Positions 23,901-35,364 are shown, counted from the first letter of the stretch. The stretch is DNA of 64,000 nt from Neoscytalidium dimidiatum (GCA_037367355.1 CM074699.1:930001-994000); one strand, 5' to 3'. Numbers and translations are program-made. Notes: generated by a model not told the origin, from the sequence alone.

Positions 23901-26680
23901 TATCTTATTCGTATCTAAGAAAAATAGTAAGCTCCGCCTCTATATTAATTATAGATAACTAAACGATATTACGATAAAGAATCGATACTCGTTACTACGT
24001 ATCGACGAATTATAGGATAGACTAAGAAAAGCTAAATACTTTACTAAGCTAGACCTTAGAGAAGGTTATTACCTCGTTCGGATAAAAGAAGGCGAAGAAT
24101 AGAAAACGGCTTTCCGAATAAGATTCGGATATTACGAGTATACGGTAATGCTATTTAGGCTTACTAATATACCGGCTACGTTCTAGAGCCTAGTTAATAA
24201 TATACTACGACCGTATTTAGACGTATTCGTACTAGCCTACCTAGACGATATCCTAATATACTCGGAAACGCTCGAAGAATATATTAAGTATATATATAAA
24301 GTCCTATAGGTACTAGAGGAACGAAACCTCTAGATAGCTTTTAATAAGAGCGAATAGTATACGTAGAAAACTAAGTATCTAGAGTTTATTATTACTCTAG
24401 AATATATTAGTATAGACGAGAAGAAACTAGACGCGATAAGGGACTAGCCTACGCCGAAAACTATTAAAGAAGTATAATCCTTCTTTAGCTTTACTAACTT
24501 TTACCGGAAGTTTATTCTAAACTATATAAAGGTATTAGCTCTACTTATAGATTTAACTAAAAAAGAATATAGATTTATATAGGGAGAAAGATAGTAGAAT
24601 ACTTTCGACTTATTAAAACGAATATTTATAGAAGTACCGGTCTTAGGGCTATTCTACCCCGATCTACCTATAACGGTAGAAACCGATATATCGGACTACG
24701 CTATTAGAGTAGTCTTAAGCTAGCTAGACGAGTAAGGTAGACTATATCCTATTACGTATTACTTTTAAAAAATAATAGGACTAGAAAGGAACTACGACGT
24801 CTATAATAAAGAACTTCTAGCTATCGTTACGGCCTTTAAAGAATGGAGACATTATCTTAAAGGAGCTAAATACCCGGTTATAGTCTATTACGACTATAAG
24901 AACCTTTTATACTTTACTACTATAAAAGAGCTAAATCGAAGGTAGATTAGGTAGGCTAAAGAGCTAGTATCCTACGATATAAAGATTACCTACTAGAAGG
25001 GATTAGAAAACGCTCGCGTAGACGCGCTAAGTAGAAGAGCCGACTATACGGAAGGGAGGCTAGAACTATAACCGGTAATACTAGTAGAATAGGAAGACGG
25101 GTCTTTTATACCCGATAAACGCTAGATCTCCGCTATATATAGAAGAAAGAAGAAACCCGATAGGTCGCTTATTCTAGCTAGACTAGTAGCCTTAGCGATA
25201 CGCCTAGAAAGCTACGAATAGGATTATAAAATCCGAGAAGCCTACGCGGAAGATACTACGGTATAAGAAATCGGAAATTTAGAAAACGACTCCCGAGTAA
25301 CTAGAGACGTAGAAGAAATAATCCTATTTTTAGGATTAATCTACGTCCCGGTAAAACTACGGGAGGAACTCGTAAAGAATATATACGAGGCCCTAGTATA
25401 TAGTTATTAAGGAACCGAGAAGACGATCGAAAGAATTACGAGAAATTATTACTTTCTAGGGCTTAGAAGGATAGTCTAGCGGATAGTTACGTAATACGAC
25501 CTTTATATCTAAAGTAAGGCGGCGAGATACGTACTCTATAGACTACTCTAGCTATTACCGGTACCTAAGCGCTCTTAGTAATCTATCTCGCTAGATTTTA
25601 TTACGGACTTATCTAAGTTAGAAGAACTACTTATTAGAGTTAAGTACGATTTAGTACTAGTTATCGTAGATAGGATAACAAAGTACGCGTACTACCTACT
25701 ATACCTAAAGAAGGTAAACGTAGAAGATCTCGTATATACGTTTCTAAGAACTATCCTCGGTAACTACGGACTATCTAAAGAGCTTATATTAGATAGAGAT
25801 AGACTATTTATATCGCGGTTCTAGTAGACTCTTACTAAATAACTTAGAGTAAAGTATAAGCTCTTAACTACGGTATACTCGTAAATAGACGGATAAATAG
25901 AACGAACTAACTAGACGCTAGAATAGTACCTACGCTATTACTTTAACTACGTATAGAATAACTAGATAGAATTACTACCCCTAGCCTAGTTCGCGTATAA
26001 TAGCTCTAAAGCGTTAGTAACGTAAGAATTACCGTTCTACGCTAATTACGGTTATAAGCTATCGGCCTATAGAGAGCCGATATCGAGTAAATTACTAGCC
26101 TAGAAAGGAATCCTTAAAGCCGACTAGCTAAAAGCACTCTACAAATAACTATATCTAGATCTAGAATTCGTAGTTCTACGAATAGATAAATACTACGATA
26201 AACGGCGCTAGGAGGCACCGTAGCTAAAAAAGGGGGATAAAGTCTACCTCCTTAGAAAAAATATTAAAATAAGGCGACTAAATAATAAGCTGGATTTTAA
26301 GAAAATAGGACTATTTAAGATCGAAGAAAAAATAGGGAAAGTTAACTTTCGCCTTAAATTACCGGAAATAATGCGGATATACCCTATTTTCTATATATCC
26401 CTCCTAGAACTAGTACTAAAGAACGCTAAAACCGTAACCTATACGGAAGAAATACTTCTAGAAAATTCGGACGCTAATAAAAACCGAGATTAGAAAGTAG
26501 AGAAAGTCCTTAATAGTAGCTATATCGACGGTTAATTTCGATACCTTCTTAAATAGAAAGGAGAATAGAACGATATCTAGGAACCGCTAGAAAATTACGA
26601 CGGATATAGATAACTTATTAATAAGTTCTATCGTCGAAACCCGGATCGACTAATACCGCCGACTCGTTAAATATAAAAGA
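20950..26680 (+). pseudogene. Gypsy A gag-pol polyprotein with C-terminal chromodomain, RIP-degraded
   Basis: Plus-strand domains in order. Gag ends with a zinc-finger remnant at about 21903-21953, in which Cys codons read Tyr (pattern LYIRYRNK..SVGYKY; plant and fungal chromoviruses have C-x2-C...GHxC there). Protease VIIDSRA at about 22960, where the DSG glycine is now arginine. Reverse transcriptase YLDDILIY at 24238-24261. RNase H VETDISDYA at about 24680 and NARVDALSRR at about 25010. Integrase LDFITDLSK at about 25600. Chromodomain at about 26488-26645 (VEKVLNSSYIDG, YLLK.KGE, EPLENYDGY). The frame is remarkably intact apart from TAA/TAG. A low-complexity Glu-Leu segment lies between protease and reverse transcriptase. 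Confidence 0.85.
23306..23400 (+). repeat. AGAGCT/GAGCTA hexanucleotide repeat tract in gypsy A
   Basis: Imperfect tandem repeats of the palindrome-containing unit AGAGCT, encoding alternating Glu-Leu in the pol frame. A corresponding tract occurs at the homologous place in gypsy C (about 32215-32330), so the repeat belongs to the family and sits in the linker between protease and reverse transcriptase. Confidence 0.75.
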
Positions 26681-26716
26681 CCTAAAATCGAAATTAGGGA
26701 ATAGAGACTACCGCGC

Positions 26717-27290
26717 CTAATCGACTAGCTCGGAGCTCTCGGGCGGCGTAGTAGTACTAACGCTAGGCGACCCGACGGAACGAGGCGGATTCGTAGTAGC
26801 GTTAGCTAAGACGTCGCTACGTATACGCTTTATTAATCGTTTCTCCTCGGCGTCTTTAGGGTTAATAGGATTCCCCGCCTCGCGAGCTACTTTTAAACGA
26901 TCTAGCTTCTCTAACTCCTCTATAGTCGCAGCCTTCTTAGAAAGTATTAAGTAGGCGCGACGCTCTAAAAGATCCTCCTACCGCTTTAAACGAGATAGAC
27001 GGTCTATTACGGCTTATATAGCCCTACGAGCCTCCTTCCGGTTCGTACGAACTTTAGTACGTGCTCGATCTAGACGATTAACTAAGGATAAGCGTTAGTA
27101 GTAGTAAGAGAAGGTAAAAAAAGAACGAATAATCCGTAGCGTCGAGACCTCCCCTATTATATACGGTATGTCCGCGACGCGCGTACTCCCCGTAGCGAGA
27201 AGAACTCTTAAAATCTATTCGATATTCTATAGGTTCCCCCCGGGAAGATAGAAGTAAATAAAAAGAATAAGAGACGGATATCGTATAGCC
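26717..27290 (-). pseudogene. Opposite-strand accessory reading frame in gypsy A, function unknown
   Basis: On the minus strand, antisense to pol and between the chromodomain and the 3' LTR, a frame of about 190 codons reads through with about five TAA/TAG interruptions, all explainable as former Gln or Trp codons. It ends at the TAG at 26717-26719. The start is unclear. The predicted protein has a hydrophobic stretch near the start (SLILFIYFYLP), then a basic, helix-rich middle (LVNRLDRARTKVRTNRKEAR, KKAATIEELEKL) and a Pro/Ser-rich end (TTNPPRSVGSP). Its place is analogous to the opposite-strand frame of gypsy B, but I see no obvious similarity between the two. No family recognised. Confidence 0.48.
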
Positions 27291-27440
27291 CTTACGGTTA
27301 ATACGCTTACCTAGGAGAACCTATTTAGTACGCTTACGTTTTAGAGGTATCGCGGAAGTCTTACTAGGAGAAAAGAAGAGAGGAACGGACGAAAGCCTAA
27401 GATATAGACCGTATAGAAGAATCTTCGGGCCGAAGATTTC

Positions 27441-27455
27441 TAAGGAGGGGGGTAG
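27441..27455 (+). promoter_or_regulatory. Polypurine tract of gypsy A
   Basis: AAGGAGGGGGGTAG immediately precedes the 3' LTR, the same layout as in gypsy B. It marks the plus-strand priming site and the orientation of the element. Confidence 0.75.
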
Positions 27456-28045
27456 TATTACGAACTTTAGAGTATACGGGCTTTATAGCTATAAGAGCCG
27501 CGAGCTCGTACGGAAAAAACGCCTACGGGTATAGTAACTAGAAAGGAGGCACGGTCTAATAGAGAACCCGTAGGGGATAAGAAACCGCGCGGAAGGCGAT
27601 AAGGGGTAAAGTACTACGGGATAAGAATATAGTGGTAATATTGTCCGCTAGTACTAGTAGAAGTCGGATTCTAAGAAAGAAGGCTTTAGCGCCTAGGTTA
27701 CGTAGAACCTACCGAACCTATTAGATAACGAAGGATTATAGCTATCCTCTACTACGTATAGATAACGAAGGATACTAACTATCCTCTACTATCTAATAGA
27801 TTGCTATAGCTTTCCTATAGTATATAGATATACTCGTTAGATAGTATTTTAACCCTCGTAGTTAACTTAAAGTTCTAATTTAATACTATATTAACTTAGA
27901 GGTAATAAGGCCTACTAAACTCCTACCTTATATAACTTCTTATTCTATCGTCGCTCCCCTTTCCTCGTTTTTAAGGTAAACCCTTCGATAAATCCAAATC
28001 TACTAGGCGACTCCGAAGCCTAGTAGTAGAGGCCCCGTCGTTATA
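27456..28045 (+). repeat. 3' LTR of gypsy A
   Basis: Starts TATTACGAAC right after the polypurine tract and ends CGTTATA. The LINE sequence (ORF1 end) resumes immediately after it. Confidence 0.88.
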
Positions 28046-28049
28046 CCTA

Positions 28050-29150
28050 GTAGGGCTTTCCGATAGGAGAAAGACCTACGTTAAAGGTTTTTATTTCCTT
28101 CTTAATAAAGAAATCGATTAGAATATCCTTAGTCTCCTACGTGGGGATTCCGTAGATAATAACCTTATACTAGGCCTTAACTAGTTTCGAGTTAGAATTA
28201 GGAAGGACTTTCCTAATAATATTCTCTTTTTCTAAGAGAAATTAGCTAGTATAGCCTTCGGTACCCGTAATTAGGATATTTCCCTTAAAAGAGAGGGAAG
28301 TTCCTTAGATAACGGGTTTATTTACGAATCCGGCTCCCGCGAACGTAAGGTTTAGCTTTTACCGGAGTCGGATTCTGTTAAATTAGTCTCGTATACTATC
28401 GTAGGAGACGGTAATTTATCTATCTTTAATAGACGTTAGCTTTACGAGCTTTATAGTTGTTTTTTCCGTTAGTTTTTTATGCGATACGGTTATAAAACCG
28501 TCGTTTAGAACTAAACCTACCGCTACCGAGGCGTAGAAGGTAGGTTTTTTTTTCCGGGACTAGCTAGCTAGGCTAGGGTTTTCCCGTAGTAGCTGCGGAA
28601 GTAGCCTCGAGATTCCTCGTTTTATTCGAAAGCGTACGGGATACGTTTTCGAGTACGCGGACTTCGGTTACGAGAATCGACTTAGTAAAGTCGATTTTCT
28701 CTTTCGCCGTATATTCGCGGAAGATAGTAAGAAGTTCGCTAAGGTTATTTACCTTAGACCGGTCGTCTTCGAGGTCGATCGCTTTAATAAGGCAATCGAA
28801 CGCGGCTTCGATATATTCCGCGGAGGACTTTAGTTTCGATCCCGGTATATACCGGGTTCTTTTCTCGGGGCGGTATTCGAACGGGTTAGTACCCGTAGTT
28901 ATTGGCGAGAAGGAGAGTCTTTTTCCTAGCGTCGGCGTAGGCTCTACCGTTACCGTTACCTTCGGTCTTCTTAGTAGCGGTATTACTTCGTCGTTTTCTA
29001 TCTCGATATCTTCGATACTACTAGAACCCGTAGTATTCGAGGATTTAATAACTATCGGCGTAGTCGATAGTTAAATAGGAGTCGAGGGGCGTAGAGGATC
29101 CGGGGAATCCGGAGGGTCCGGGGGCGGATATTCTTAGTTTTCTATACTCT
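28050..29150 (-). pseudogene. LINE ORF1 (gag-like), RIP-degraded
   Basis: The minus-strand frame opens near 29150 with a Pro/Asp-rich N-terminus (ENxEYPPPDPPDSPDPL), followed by an acidic segment (IEDIEIENDEV), a helical region (KSSAEYIEAAFDCLIKAI, LSELLTIFREYTAKEKIDF) and, near 28100-28200, a YKVIIYGIPT block typical of the RNA-binding C-terminal part of Tad-clade ORF1 proteins. Gypsy A is inserted just downstream, near the ORF1/ORF2 boundary. Confidence 0.65.
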
Positions 29151-30905
29151 TTCTAGAAAAGAAATAGTAGAAATAGGAAATTAGACTAGAAAGAAATCGC
29201 CGGCTTTAGTTTCGTCTAAACTAAGCCGTAAACAAATAAATTCCGGGCGAGCGCGGGGAATTTTCTTCGTTACTTTCTCCTAAGAAGTAACGAAGCGTTT
29301 TCGGGGCTATTCGGTTAAGCTTTTCGCTTATTTTCGGTTATTCTTAGTTCGCGTAGGTAGGGAGGTAGTGAAAACTCTACGTATACGGGCCGCGGAAAAG
29401 AGGCGGGATAGAGAAGAAGAGAAAGTACTTCTTCGCCTTAGATTTAGGTACGTAAACGCGCTCTAAATCTCGTATAACTTCGTACAGAGGTGCGCGTAGG
29501 TATTTTCGGTAGCTTTCGAACTTTTTACGTCTTTTCGAGTCGATTTAGGATTTTAGTAGGAATGCGGAGGTCGAGGAAGTCGATTTAGCCTAACGAGGTC
29601 TCTTTTCCACGCGATAACGCAGTAGCGCGTATAGCTACGAAGCTAAGATTCGAGAATCTAGCTAAGGAAATCGAGAGCTTTCGATAGATACTAGTCTTAG
29701 CGCTTTTTCTCGGGGTCGAATTCGAAGGTATATAACTATATTATAGACTATCCTTTTAAGCCCTAGGAAGTAGTAATTTCTCGTAATTCTTTCAATCGTT
29801 TTATCGGTTCCTTAATAACTATACGCTAGGGCCTCGTATATATTCTTTACGAGTTCTTCCCGTAGTTTTACCGGGACGTAGATTAATTCTAAAAATAGAA
29901 TTATTCCTTTTACGTCTCTAGTTACTCGGGGGTCGTTTTCTAGATTTCTAATTTCTTATATCGTAGCGTTTTCCGCATAGGCTTCTTAGATTCTATATTT
30001 CTATTCGCTATTTTCTAAGCGTATCGCCGAGGCTACTAGCCGGACTAAGGTAAGTGACTTTTTAGGTTTCTTCTTTCTTCTATATATAGCGGAGATCTAG
30101 TATTTATTAGATATAAAAGACCCGTCTTTCTACTCTACTAGTATTACTAGTTATAGTTCTAGCTTTTCTTTTATATAGTCGGCTCTTCTACTTAGCGCGT
30201 CTACGCGAGTGTTTTTTTAATTTCTTTCGATAGATAATCTTTATATCGTAAGACGCTAGTTCTTTAGCCTATCTAATCTATCTTTAGTTTAATTCTTTTA
30301 TAGTAGTAAAGTATAAAAGGTTCTTATAGTCGTAGTAGATTATAACCTAGTATTTAGCTTCTTTAAGGTAATATCTCTATTCTTTAAAGGTCGTAACAAT
30401 AGCTAGAAGTTCTTTATTATAGACGTCGTAGTTTCTTTCTAGTTCTATTATTTTTTAGAAGTAATACGCGATAGAATATAGTCTATTTTACTCGTCTAGC
30501 TAGCTTAAGACTACTCTAATAGCGTAGTTTAATACGTTAGTTTCTACCGTTATAGGTAGGTCGGAGTAGAATAGTCCTAAGACTAATATTTCTATAAATA
30601 TTCGTTTTAGCGAGTCGAAAGTATTCTATTACTTTTCTCTCTATATAAATCTATATTCTTTCTTAGTTAGATCTATAAGCGGAGCTAATATCTTCGTATA
30701 GTTTAGAATAAACTTCCGATAAAAGTTAGTAAAGCTAAGAAAGAATTATACTTCTTTAACGATTTTCGGCGTAGGCTAGTCTCTTATCGCGTTTAGTTTC
30801 TTTTCGTCTATACTAATATACCCTAGGATAATAATAAACCCTAGATACTTAGTCTTCTATATATACTATTCGCTCTTATTAGAGGCTATCTAAAGGTTCT
30901 ATTCC

Positions 30906-31289
30906 TGTTACGGCGCAGCAAGAAGGGAAGGAGAGGAAGTGCTGAGCTGGAGGAAATCGGACCCACCAACACAACACAGCCAAGATACAAGACGCCCGTG
31001 GCCACCCCGATGACTCAGCAACAACACCGCGGTCACAATGCCAAGGCCTGACCACTCAACCTGACCACCAGAACCACCGCGGTCACGGCCAGCGGTCACA
31101 CCCACCATCTCCTACAGTATATAGAGCACACTCGTTCACAGTAGATAGGACCCCCGTGGTCAACTTGTCAATTGATTCCTACCCTACTATTGTACGAACC
31201 TCCCCTGCCTACCACTGTATTGGCCCCTAGAAAGCCCAAGCTGCCTGACGACGCGCCTCGACTCCCCTAGAAAGAGTCCCGGCGTAACA
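30906..31289. mobile_element. Solo LTR (384 bp) without RIP, inserted into gypsy C
   Basis: It starts TGTTACGGCG and ends CGGCGTAACA, near-perfect inverted LTR termini with TG...CA intact, and is flanked by a 5-bp duplication ATTCC (30901-30905 and 31290-31294). Removing it and one ATTCC restores sequence matching gypsy A (inverted) just downstream of the YLDDI motif near 24300-24320, which serves as the empty site. Composition is ordinary, with abundant CA and TG, in sharp contrast to both sides. A TATA-like TATATAG lies at about 31117-31124. The absence of an internal region and of a second LTR means LTR-LTR recombination removed the rest. The TGTTACG start resembles the ancestral start of the gypsy A LTR, suggesting a Gypsy family. 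Confidence 0.88.
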
Positions 31290-32214
31290 ATTCCTCTAGT
31301 ATCTATAGGACTTTATATACGTACTTAGTATATTCTTCGAGCGTTTCCGAGTATATTAGGATATCGTCTAGGTAGGCTAGTACGAATACGTCTAAATATA
31401 ATCGTAGTATATCGTTAACTAGGCTCTAGAACGTAGCTAGTATATTAGTAAGACCGAACGGTATTACCGTATACTCGTAATACCTAAATCTTATTCGGAA
31501 AGTCGTTTTCTATTTCTTACCTTCTTTTATCTAAACGAGGTAATAACCTTCTCTAAGGTCTAGCTTAGTAAAGTATTTAGCTTTTCGTAGTCTATTCTAT
31601 AATTTGTCGATACGTAGTAACGGGTATCGGTTTTTTACCGCGATATCGTTTAATTGCTTATAGTCGATATAGAGGCGGAGCTTACTATTTTTCTTAGATA
31701 CGAATAAGATAGGATATCCGGCCGATAACGTAGAGGGTCGAATATATCCTCTTTCTAGGTTCGTTTCGAGATACTCCCTTAGTACTTTAGCCTCGTTTTC
31801 CGAGAGAGAATAAATAGGCTTAAACGCGGGCTACGTTTCTAGTAATAGGAGTATTTTATAGTTCTATAGCTTATACTTAGATAATAATCCTTTACCTCTT
31901 TCTTAAAATAATTTAGCGTATTTCTAGAATTCTAGGGGTACTTTCTCTAGTCCCGTAGTATTTTCTATTACGCGTATCTAGTTAAGGATTCTACCTAGCG
32001 AGCTATACCTCTCGTAGATTCTCTTCGAATAGTCTCCTCTAAGTAGCCGGAGAGTATCGACTTCTAGGGTCCGTTTTCTAATCTATACTATAATTCGGCG
32101 TTCTTATTCTAAGCTAGGCTTAATATAGACGATATAAGCTTACTCTTCTCGTTTTTTTATACGTAGTAGAGTATTAAGAAATATCCTCTTAGCCTCTATT
32201 AAGTACTCTCTAGA

Positions 32215-32330
32215 CGACTCTAGCTTATAGCTCTTTTAGCTCTAGCTCTTTAGCTCTAGCTCTTAGCTCTAGCTCTTTAGCTCTAGCTTTTAGCTCGAGC
32301 TCTTTAGCTCTAGCTCTTTTACTTCGAGGT
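32215..32330 (-). repeat. AGCTCT hexanucleotide repeat tract in gypsy C
   Basis: Inverted counterpart of the AGAGCT tract of gypsy A, with a different copy number and arrangement. It lies between protease and reverse transcriptase. Confidence 0.75.
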
Positions 32331-34751
32331 TCGCGAGATATCGCTTATAGTTATCTCTAGAGAACGTTATAGTTTCTATACTCTAGCTAATATACGAGTT
32401 ATAGGTTTTTAACTAGGATATCTTAAAGACGATATCGTAGTTCGGGCTTATTATTACGTCTAGGTTAATTCGTTCTTTATAATCTCCGAGGGTTATTCGT
32501 ACCTAATCGGTCTCGATTCTTACCTAACTCTTATTATATTCTATCGATAATCCGTCGAATATACTAAGTTTATAGGGCCGTTTCTTAGATTAGAATAGTA
32601 AGTCGTTCTTCCTAAGGAATTTAGAATCTACGAAATTTTCTTACGCTCTACTATCTATTATTACTAATATAGTAGTCTCTTTAATTATAACTAGTACTTC
32701 TAGTAGCGTTTTAAGTTCTTTCTATTTATAAGATATTCCGTTCGATATTAAATATATAACCTAGTTAAGGAACCTTCGTATTAGCCCCTTCTAGAATCTC
32801 TAGCTAGGAGAGCTATCTAGTTTTTTAATATCTTATAACGTATATACTCGTTCTATTCTTCGACTAGGATTAGAATATTCTTTTACCGAGTCTATCGCTC
32901 TTACTTAATCTTATATCTCTAGTAGATCTACCCGTTACGTACCTAGTACTAGAAGGTTAGTTTATCGTATTTTTTGTCGGATATCTATTATAGGATGCCG
33001 TAATTCCGCGTAGCTATATCGTAACGGTAGAGGATATAGGCTATATTACGTAGATACGCGAGATCTTATTACTACTATATTCCCTAGGCTTCTTCTTCGA
33101 GCTAGGATACTACCTTATCGGCCGTTTTTAATAATAATTTCTTCTAAAGATACTATACGTCGTTCTCGAAAAATTATAAACTAAGTTTCCCGTTTTTTAT
33201 CTAGTACTATTACGGCGGTAGATCTATTCTTAATTCGGGGGTCTAGTAGATTATAGAGGTATAACTAAATTCGATATTTCTTATATCTTTATATCGGTTT
33301 AGGTATTCGGTAATTCGATTAAATATAGTCTAGTTCTACTATTACTCGATAGTTCTTACCTCGCTAGACTCCGGTATACTATCGTATAGTTCTTTGGTTT
33401 CGCTATTTACGAGGTCTTCGTCGGCTAGAAAGTATCTTTTAATATCTTCCTTTATAGCCTCTTCTAATTTTCGGAGTATTATATTAAGTCGTCGTAGCTT
33501 ACTAGAGTACTATCTCGTAGCGTCTTTATCGCTCTAGTAGATAGTATAATCGTTGTTATAGTACGCTATCTAGCTTAGAGCTATATAGTCTACCATCTTT
33601 ATAGTAGCGATTTTTCGTAGCGCCTTCTATCTCTAGATAGCTACCGTTATTTTCCGCGACTCTTTCTATAAGTATTTATATCCTACGCTCTATTTATCTC
33701 TATATTAGATATATAGTTCTTTCTTATAGAGCTCTTTTTCTTTCTTACTCTATTCTCTTTTTCTACTCCTATTATTACCGTTCTTCTTATTCTTACTTTT
33801 ATCCCGTCGGACTATATTATCTATTTCTATAGCGTCGCCTCCTTTCTAGATATAGCGAGGCCTAGCTTACCTTAAGATATTAGCGTTATACCCTTTTTTA
33901 TCGAACTACCTCTCTATACGACGCTTATCTATAAGTAGGGCTAGCTTAATTATATCGTTAAGGGTTTCTAGTTTCTCGTAGTACGTTATAGCTTCTTTAA
34001 TCTCGTCCCTTAGCTCTTAGTAGTAAAAGGTACGTAGCGTAAGATTAGAGTATCTATCTACGAGGTATACTACGTCTTAGAATTTAGCTATATAGTCCTA
34101 TACTATTTCTTTCTATTTTAGACTTATAAGGGTTCTAATAGCTAGACGGTTCTCGTCGACGCCGCTAAAGACTATCTTAAGCTACTTCGTAAAGTTTTAG
34201 TAGTCGCTAAAGATTATCGAGGTTACTTTAGACTATAGATATACGGGTTTCTCCTAGTACTCCCGCTTAAAAGATCGGAACTATTATTTCGTCGATCTTC
34301 TAAGGTAGGTACTAGCATATAGGACTTATTTAGCGGGGCCGGCGAAGTTACTATATATAAAGTATATATAGTTATTTAGCTACGTAATAAAGGCTTAAGT
34401 CTTTTTTTAGTCTTTATAGTATAGGTCTAGTTTTAGAACCTTAACCTTAATAGCTAGTAGTAGAGCTAGTATCTAGGTAAGCTAAGTACGTAAGATTATA
34501 TTTTCGTTTTAAAGTTCTAGAATTATATTAAGTAGCTTCTCGTTAGTCGGTATATTAGAGTACTAGTTTTCTACTACCGTATCTTATTATAGCGGTTATT
34601 ACGAGCTAAGAGTATTCTACGCCTCTTATACGTACTCGCTACTTAGTACGTCCGCTATAATAGCTAATACTATTAGTACTTCTTAGAATAAGAAAATACT
34701 TTCTATTTTCTAATTAAATCGCTTTCTTTCCTATAAGAATAGTAGTTAAAG

Positions 34752-35364
34752 TATAACGACGGGGCCTCTACTACTAGGCTTCGGAGTTATCTAGTAGATT
34801 TGGGTTTATCGAAGGGTTTACCTTAAAGACGAGGAAAGGAGAGTAATAATAGAATAAGAAATTACGTAATATAGGAGTTTAATAGGCCTTATTACCTCTA
34901 AGTTAATATAGTATTAAATTAGAACTTTAAGTTAACTACGAGGATTAAAATACTATCTAACGAGTATATCTATATATTATAGAAGAGCTATAATAATTTA
35001 GGTCGATACTACTAGATTAATACCGTTAGATTAATAGTACTAGATTAGGGGACTTAGATTAGGTTAATCTAAGTAGGTCGCGCGGCCTTTACGTAACGCG
35101 GGCGCTTAGGCCTATTTCCTAGTTTCCGACTTCTAATAGTATTAGCGGACGATACTACCGCTATACTCTTATTCCGTAGTATTTATTTCTATCGTCTTTT
35201 TACTTTCCGCCCGTACGGCTCTTTATCCTCTACGAGCTTTCTATTAGTCCGTACCTTCTTTCTAGTTATTACGTCCGTAGGTATCCTTCCTATACGGGCG
35301 GTTGTTATCGCCTACTAGTATTTCCTTACGCGCCGTTATCTCGTATATTCTAGGGTTCGTAATA
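34752..35364 (-). repeat. 5' LTR of gypsy C (divergent subfamily of the gypsy A LTR)
   Basis: The inner end reads TATAACGACGGGGCC, the reverse complement of the gypsy A LTR end, and the outer end reads TTCGTAATA, the reverse complement of its start. The inner half (34752-34990) is close to gypsy A, while the outer half (35000-35364) shares only blocks, so the two belong to different LTR subfamilies. The candidate duplication ATAAT follows at 35365-35369, but its partner has been deleted. Confidence 0.75.

Larger units (their letters stand above)
20282..28045 (+). mobile_element. Gypsy A: complete chromovirus-type Ty3/Gypsy retrotransposon, RIP-degraded
   Basis: LTRs of about 590 bp at 20282-20871 and 27456-28045 begin TATTACGAAC and end CGTTATA (ancestral TG...CA). 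A 5-bp duplication CTAGT flanks the element if the right LTR is ended one base later, so the right end is uncertain by one base. It splits the LINE between ORF1 and ORF2. The polypurine tract precedes the 27456 LTR. Internal order is gag with zinc knuckle, protease, reverse transcriptase, RNase H, integrase, chromodomain, then an opposite-strand frame. The two LTRs are almost identical apart from RIP-type transitions, so RIP struck soon after insertion. Confidence 0.9.
16115..29731 (-). mobile_element. Tad-like non-LTR retrotransposon (LINE), minus orientation, interrupted by gypsy A
   Basis: The element occupies 16115-20281 and about 28047-29731, roughly 5.9 kb without the insert. The 3' end is a run of TTTA units (AATA on the minus strand) at 16115-16145, the same tail as the fragment at 7718-7930. 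ORF1 (gag-like) lies at 28050-29150 and ORF2 (endonuclease, reverse transcriptase, RNase H) at 16800-20250. The two-ORF plan with a C-terminal RNase H matches the Tad clade of fungal LINEs. The 5' end is not defined: it abuts a truncated gypsy element at about 29731, so part of the 5' UTR may be lost. RIP stops are throughout. Confidence 0.82.
29735..34750 (-). pseudogene. Gypsy C gag-pol, RIP-degraded and 3'-truncated
   Basis: Landmarks on the minus strand: protease DSRA-like motif at about 32645-32660, reverse transcriptase YLDDI at about 31360-31382, RNase H around 30200-30900, integrase zinc-binding start (GTxKTIxRITRNYYFLGL) at about 29745-29830. The order and spacing equal those of gypsy A once the 384-bp solo LTR is removed. 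Confidence 0.75.
29732..35364 (-). mobile_element. Gypsy C: truncated chromovirus related to gypsy A, minus orientation
   Basis: The minus-strand sequence matches gypsy A from its 5' LTR through gag, protease, reverse transcriptase, RNase H and the start of the integrase zinc-binding domain, then stops abruptly at about 29732 (counterpart of gypsy A position about 25485). The integrase core, chromodomain, opposite-strand frame and 3' LTR are missing. It carries a 613-bp divergent LTR at 34752-35364. Beyond that LTR the Copia RNase H resumes. Gypsy A and C form a long inverted repeat. A solo LTR interrupts it at 30906-31289. Confidence 0.85.

Noticed and set aside
16115..29731. Island as a centromere or an AT-rich replication origin
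   Set aside because: The AT-richness is fully explained by RIP of identifiable retroelements; no other structure is seen.
30908..31108. Minus-strand 66-codon frame inside the solo LTR
   Set aside because: LTRs are non-coding; the frame is open only because this insert escaped the stop-creating RIP around it.
30906..31289. Interpretation of the insert as a MITE or DNA transposon
   Set aside because: The 5-bp duplication, TG...CA ends and short imperfect terminal inverted repeats fit an LTR better than a DNA-transposon terminus.
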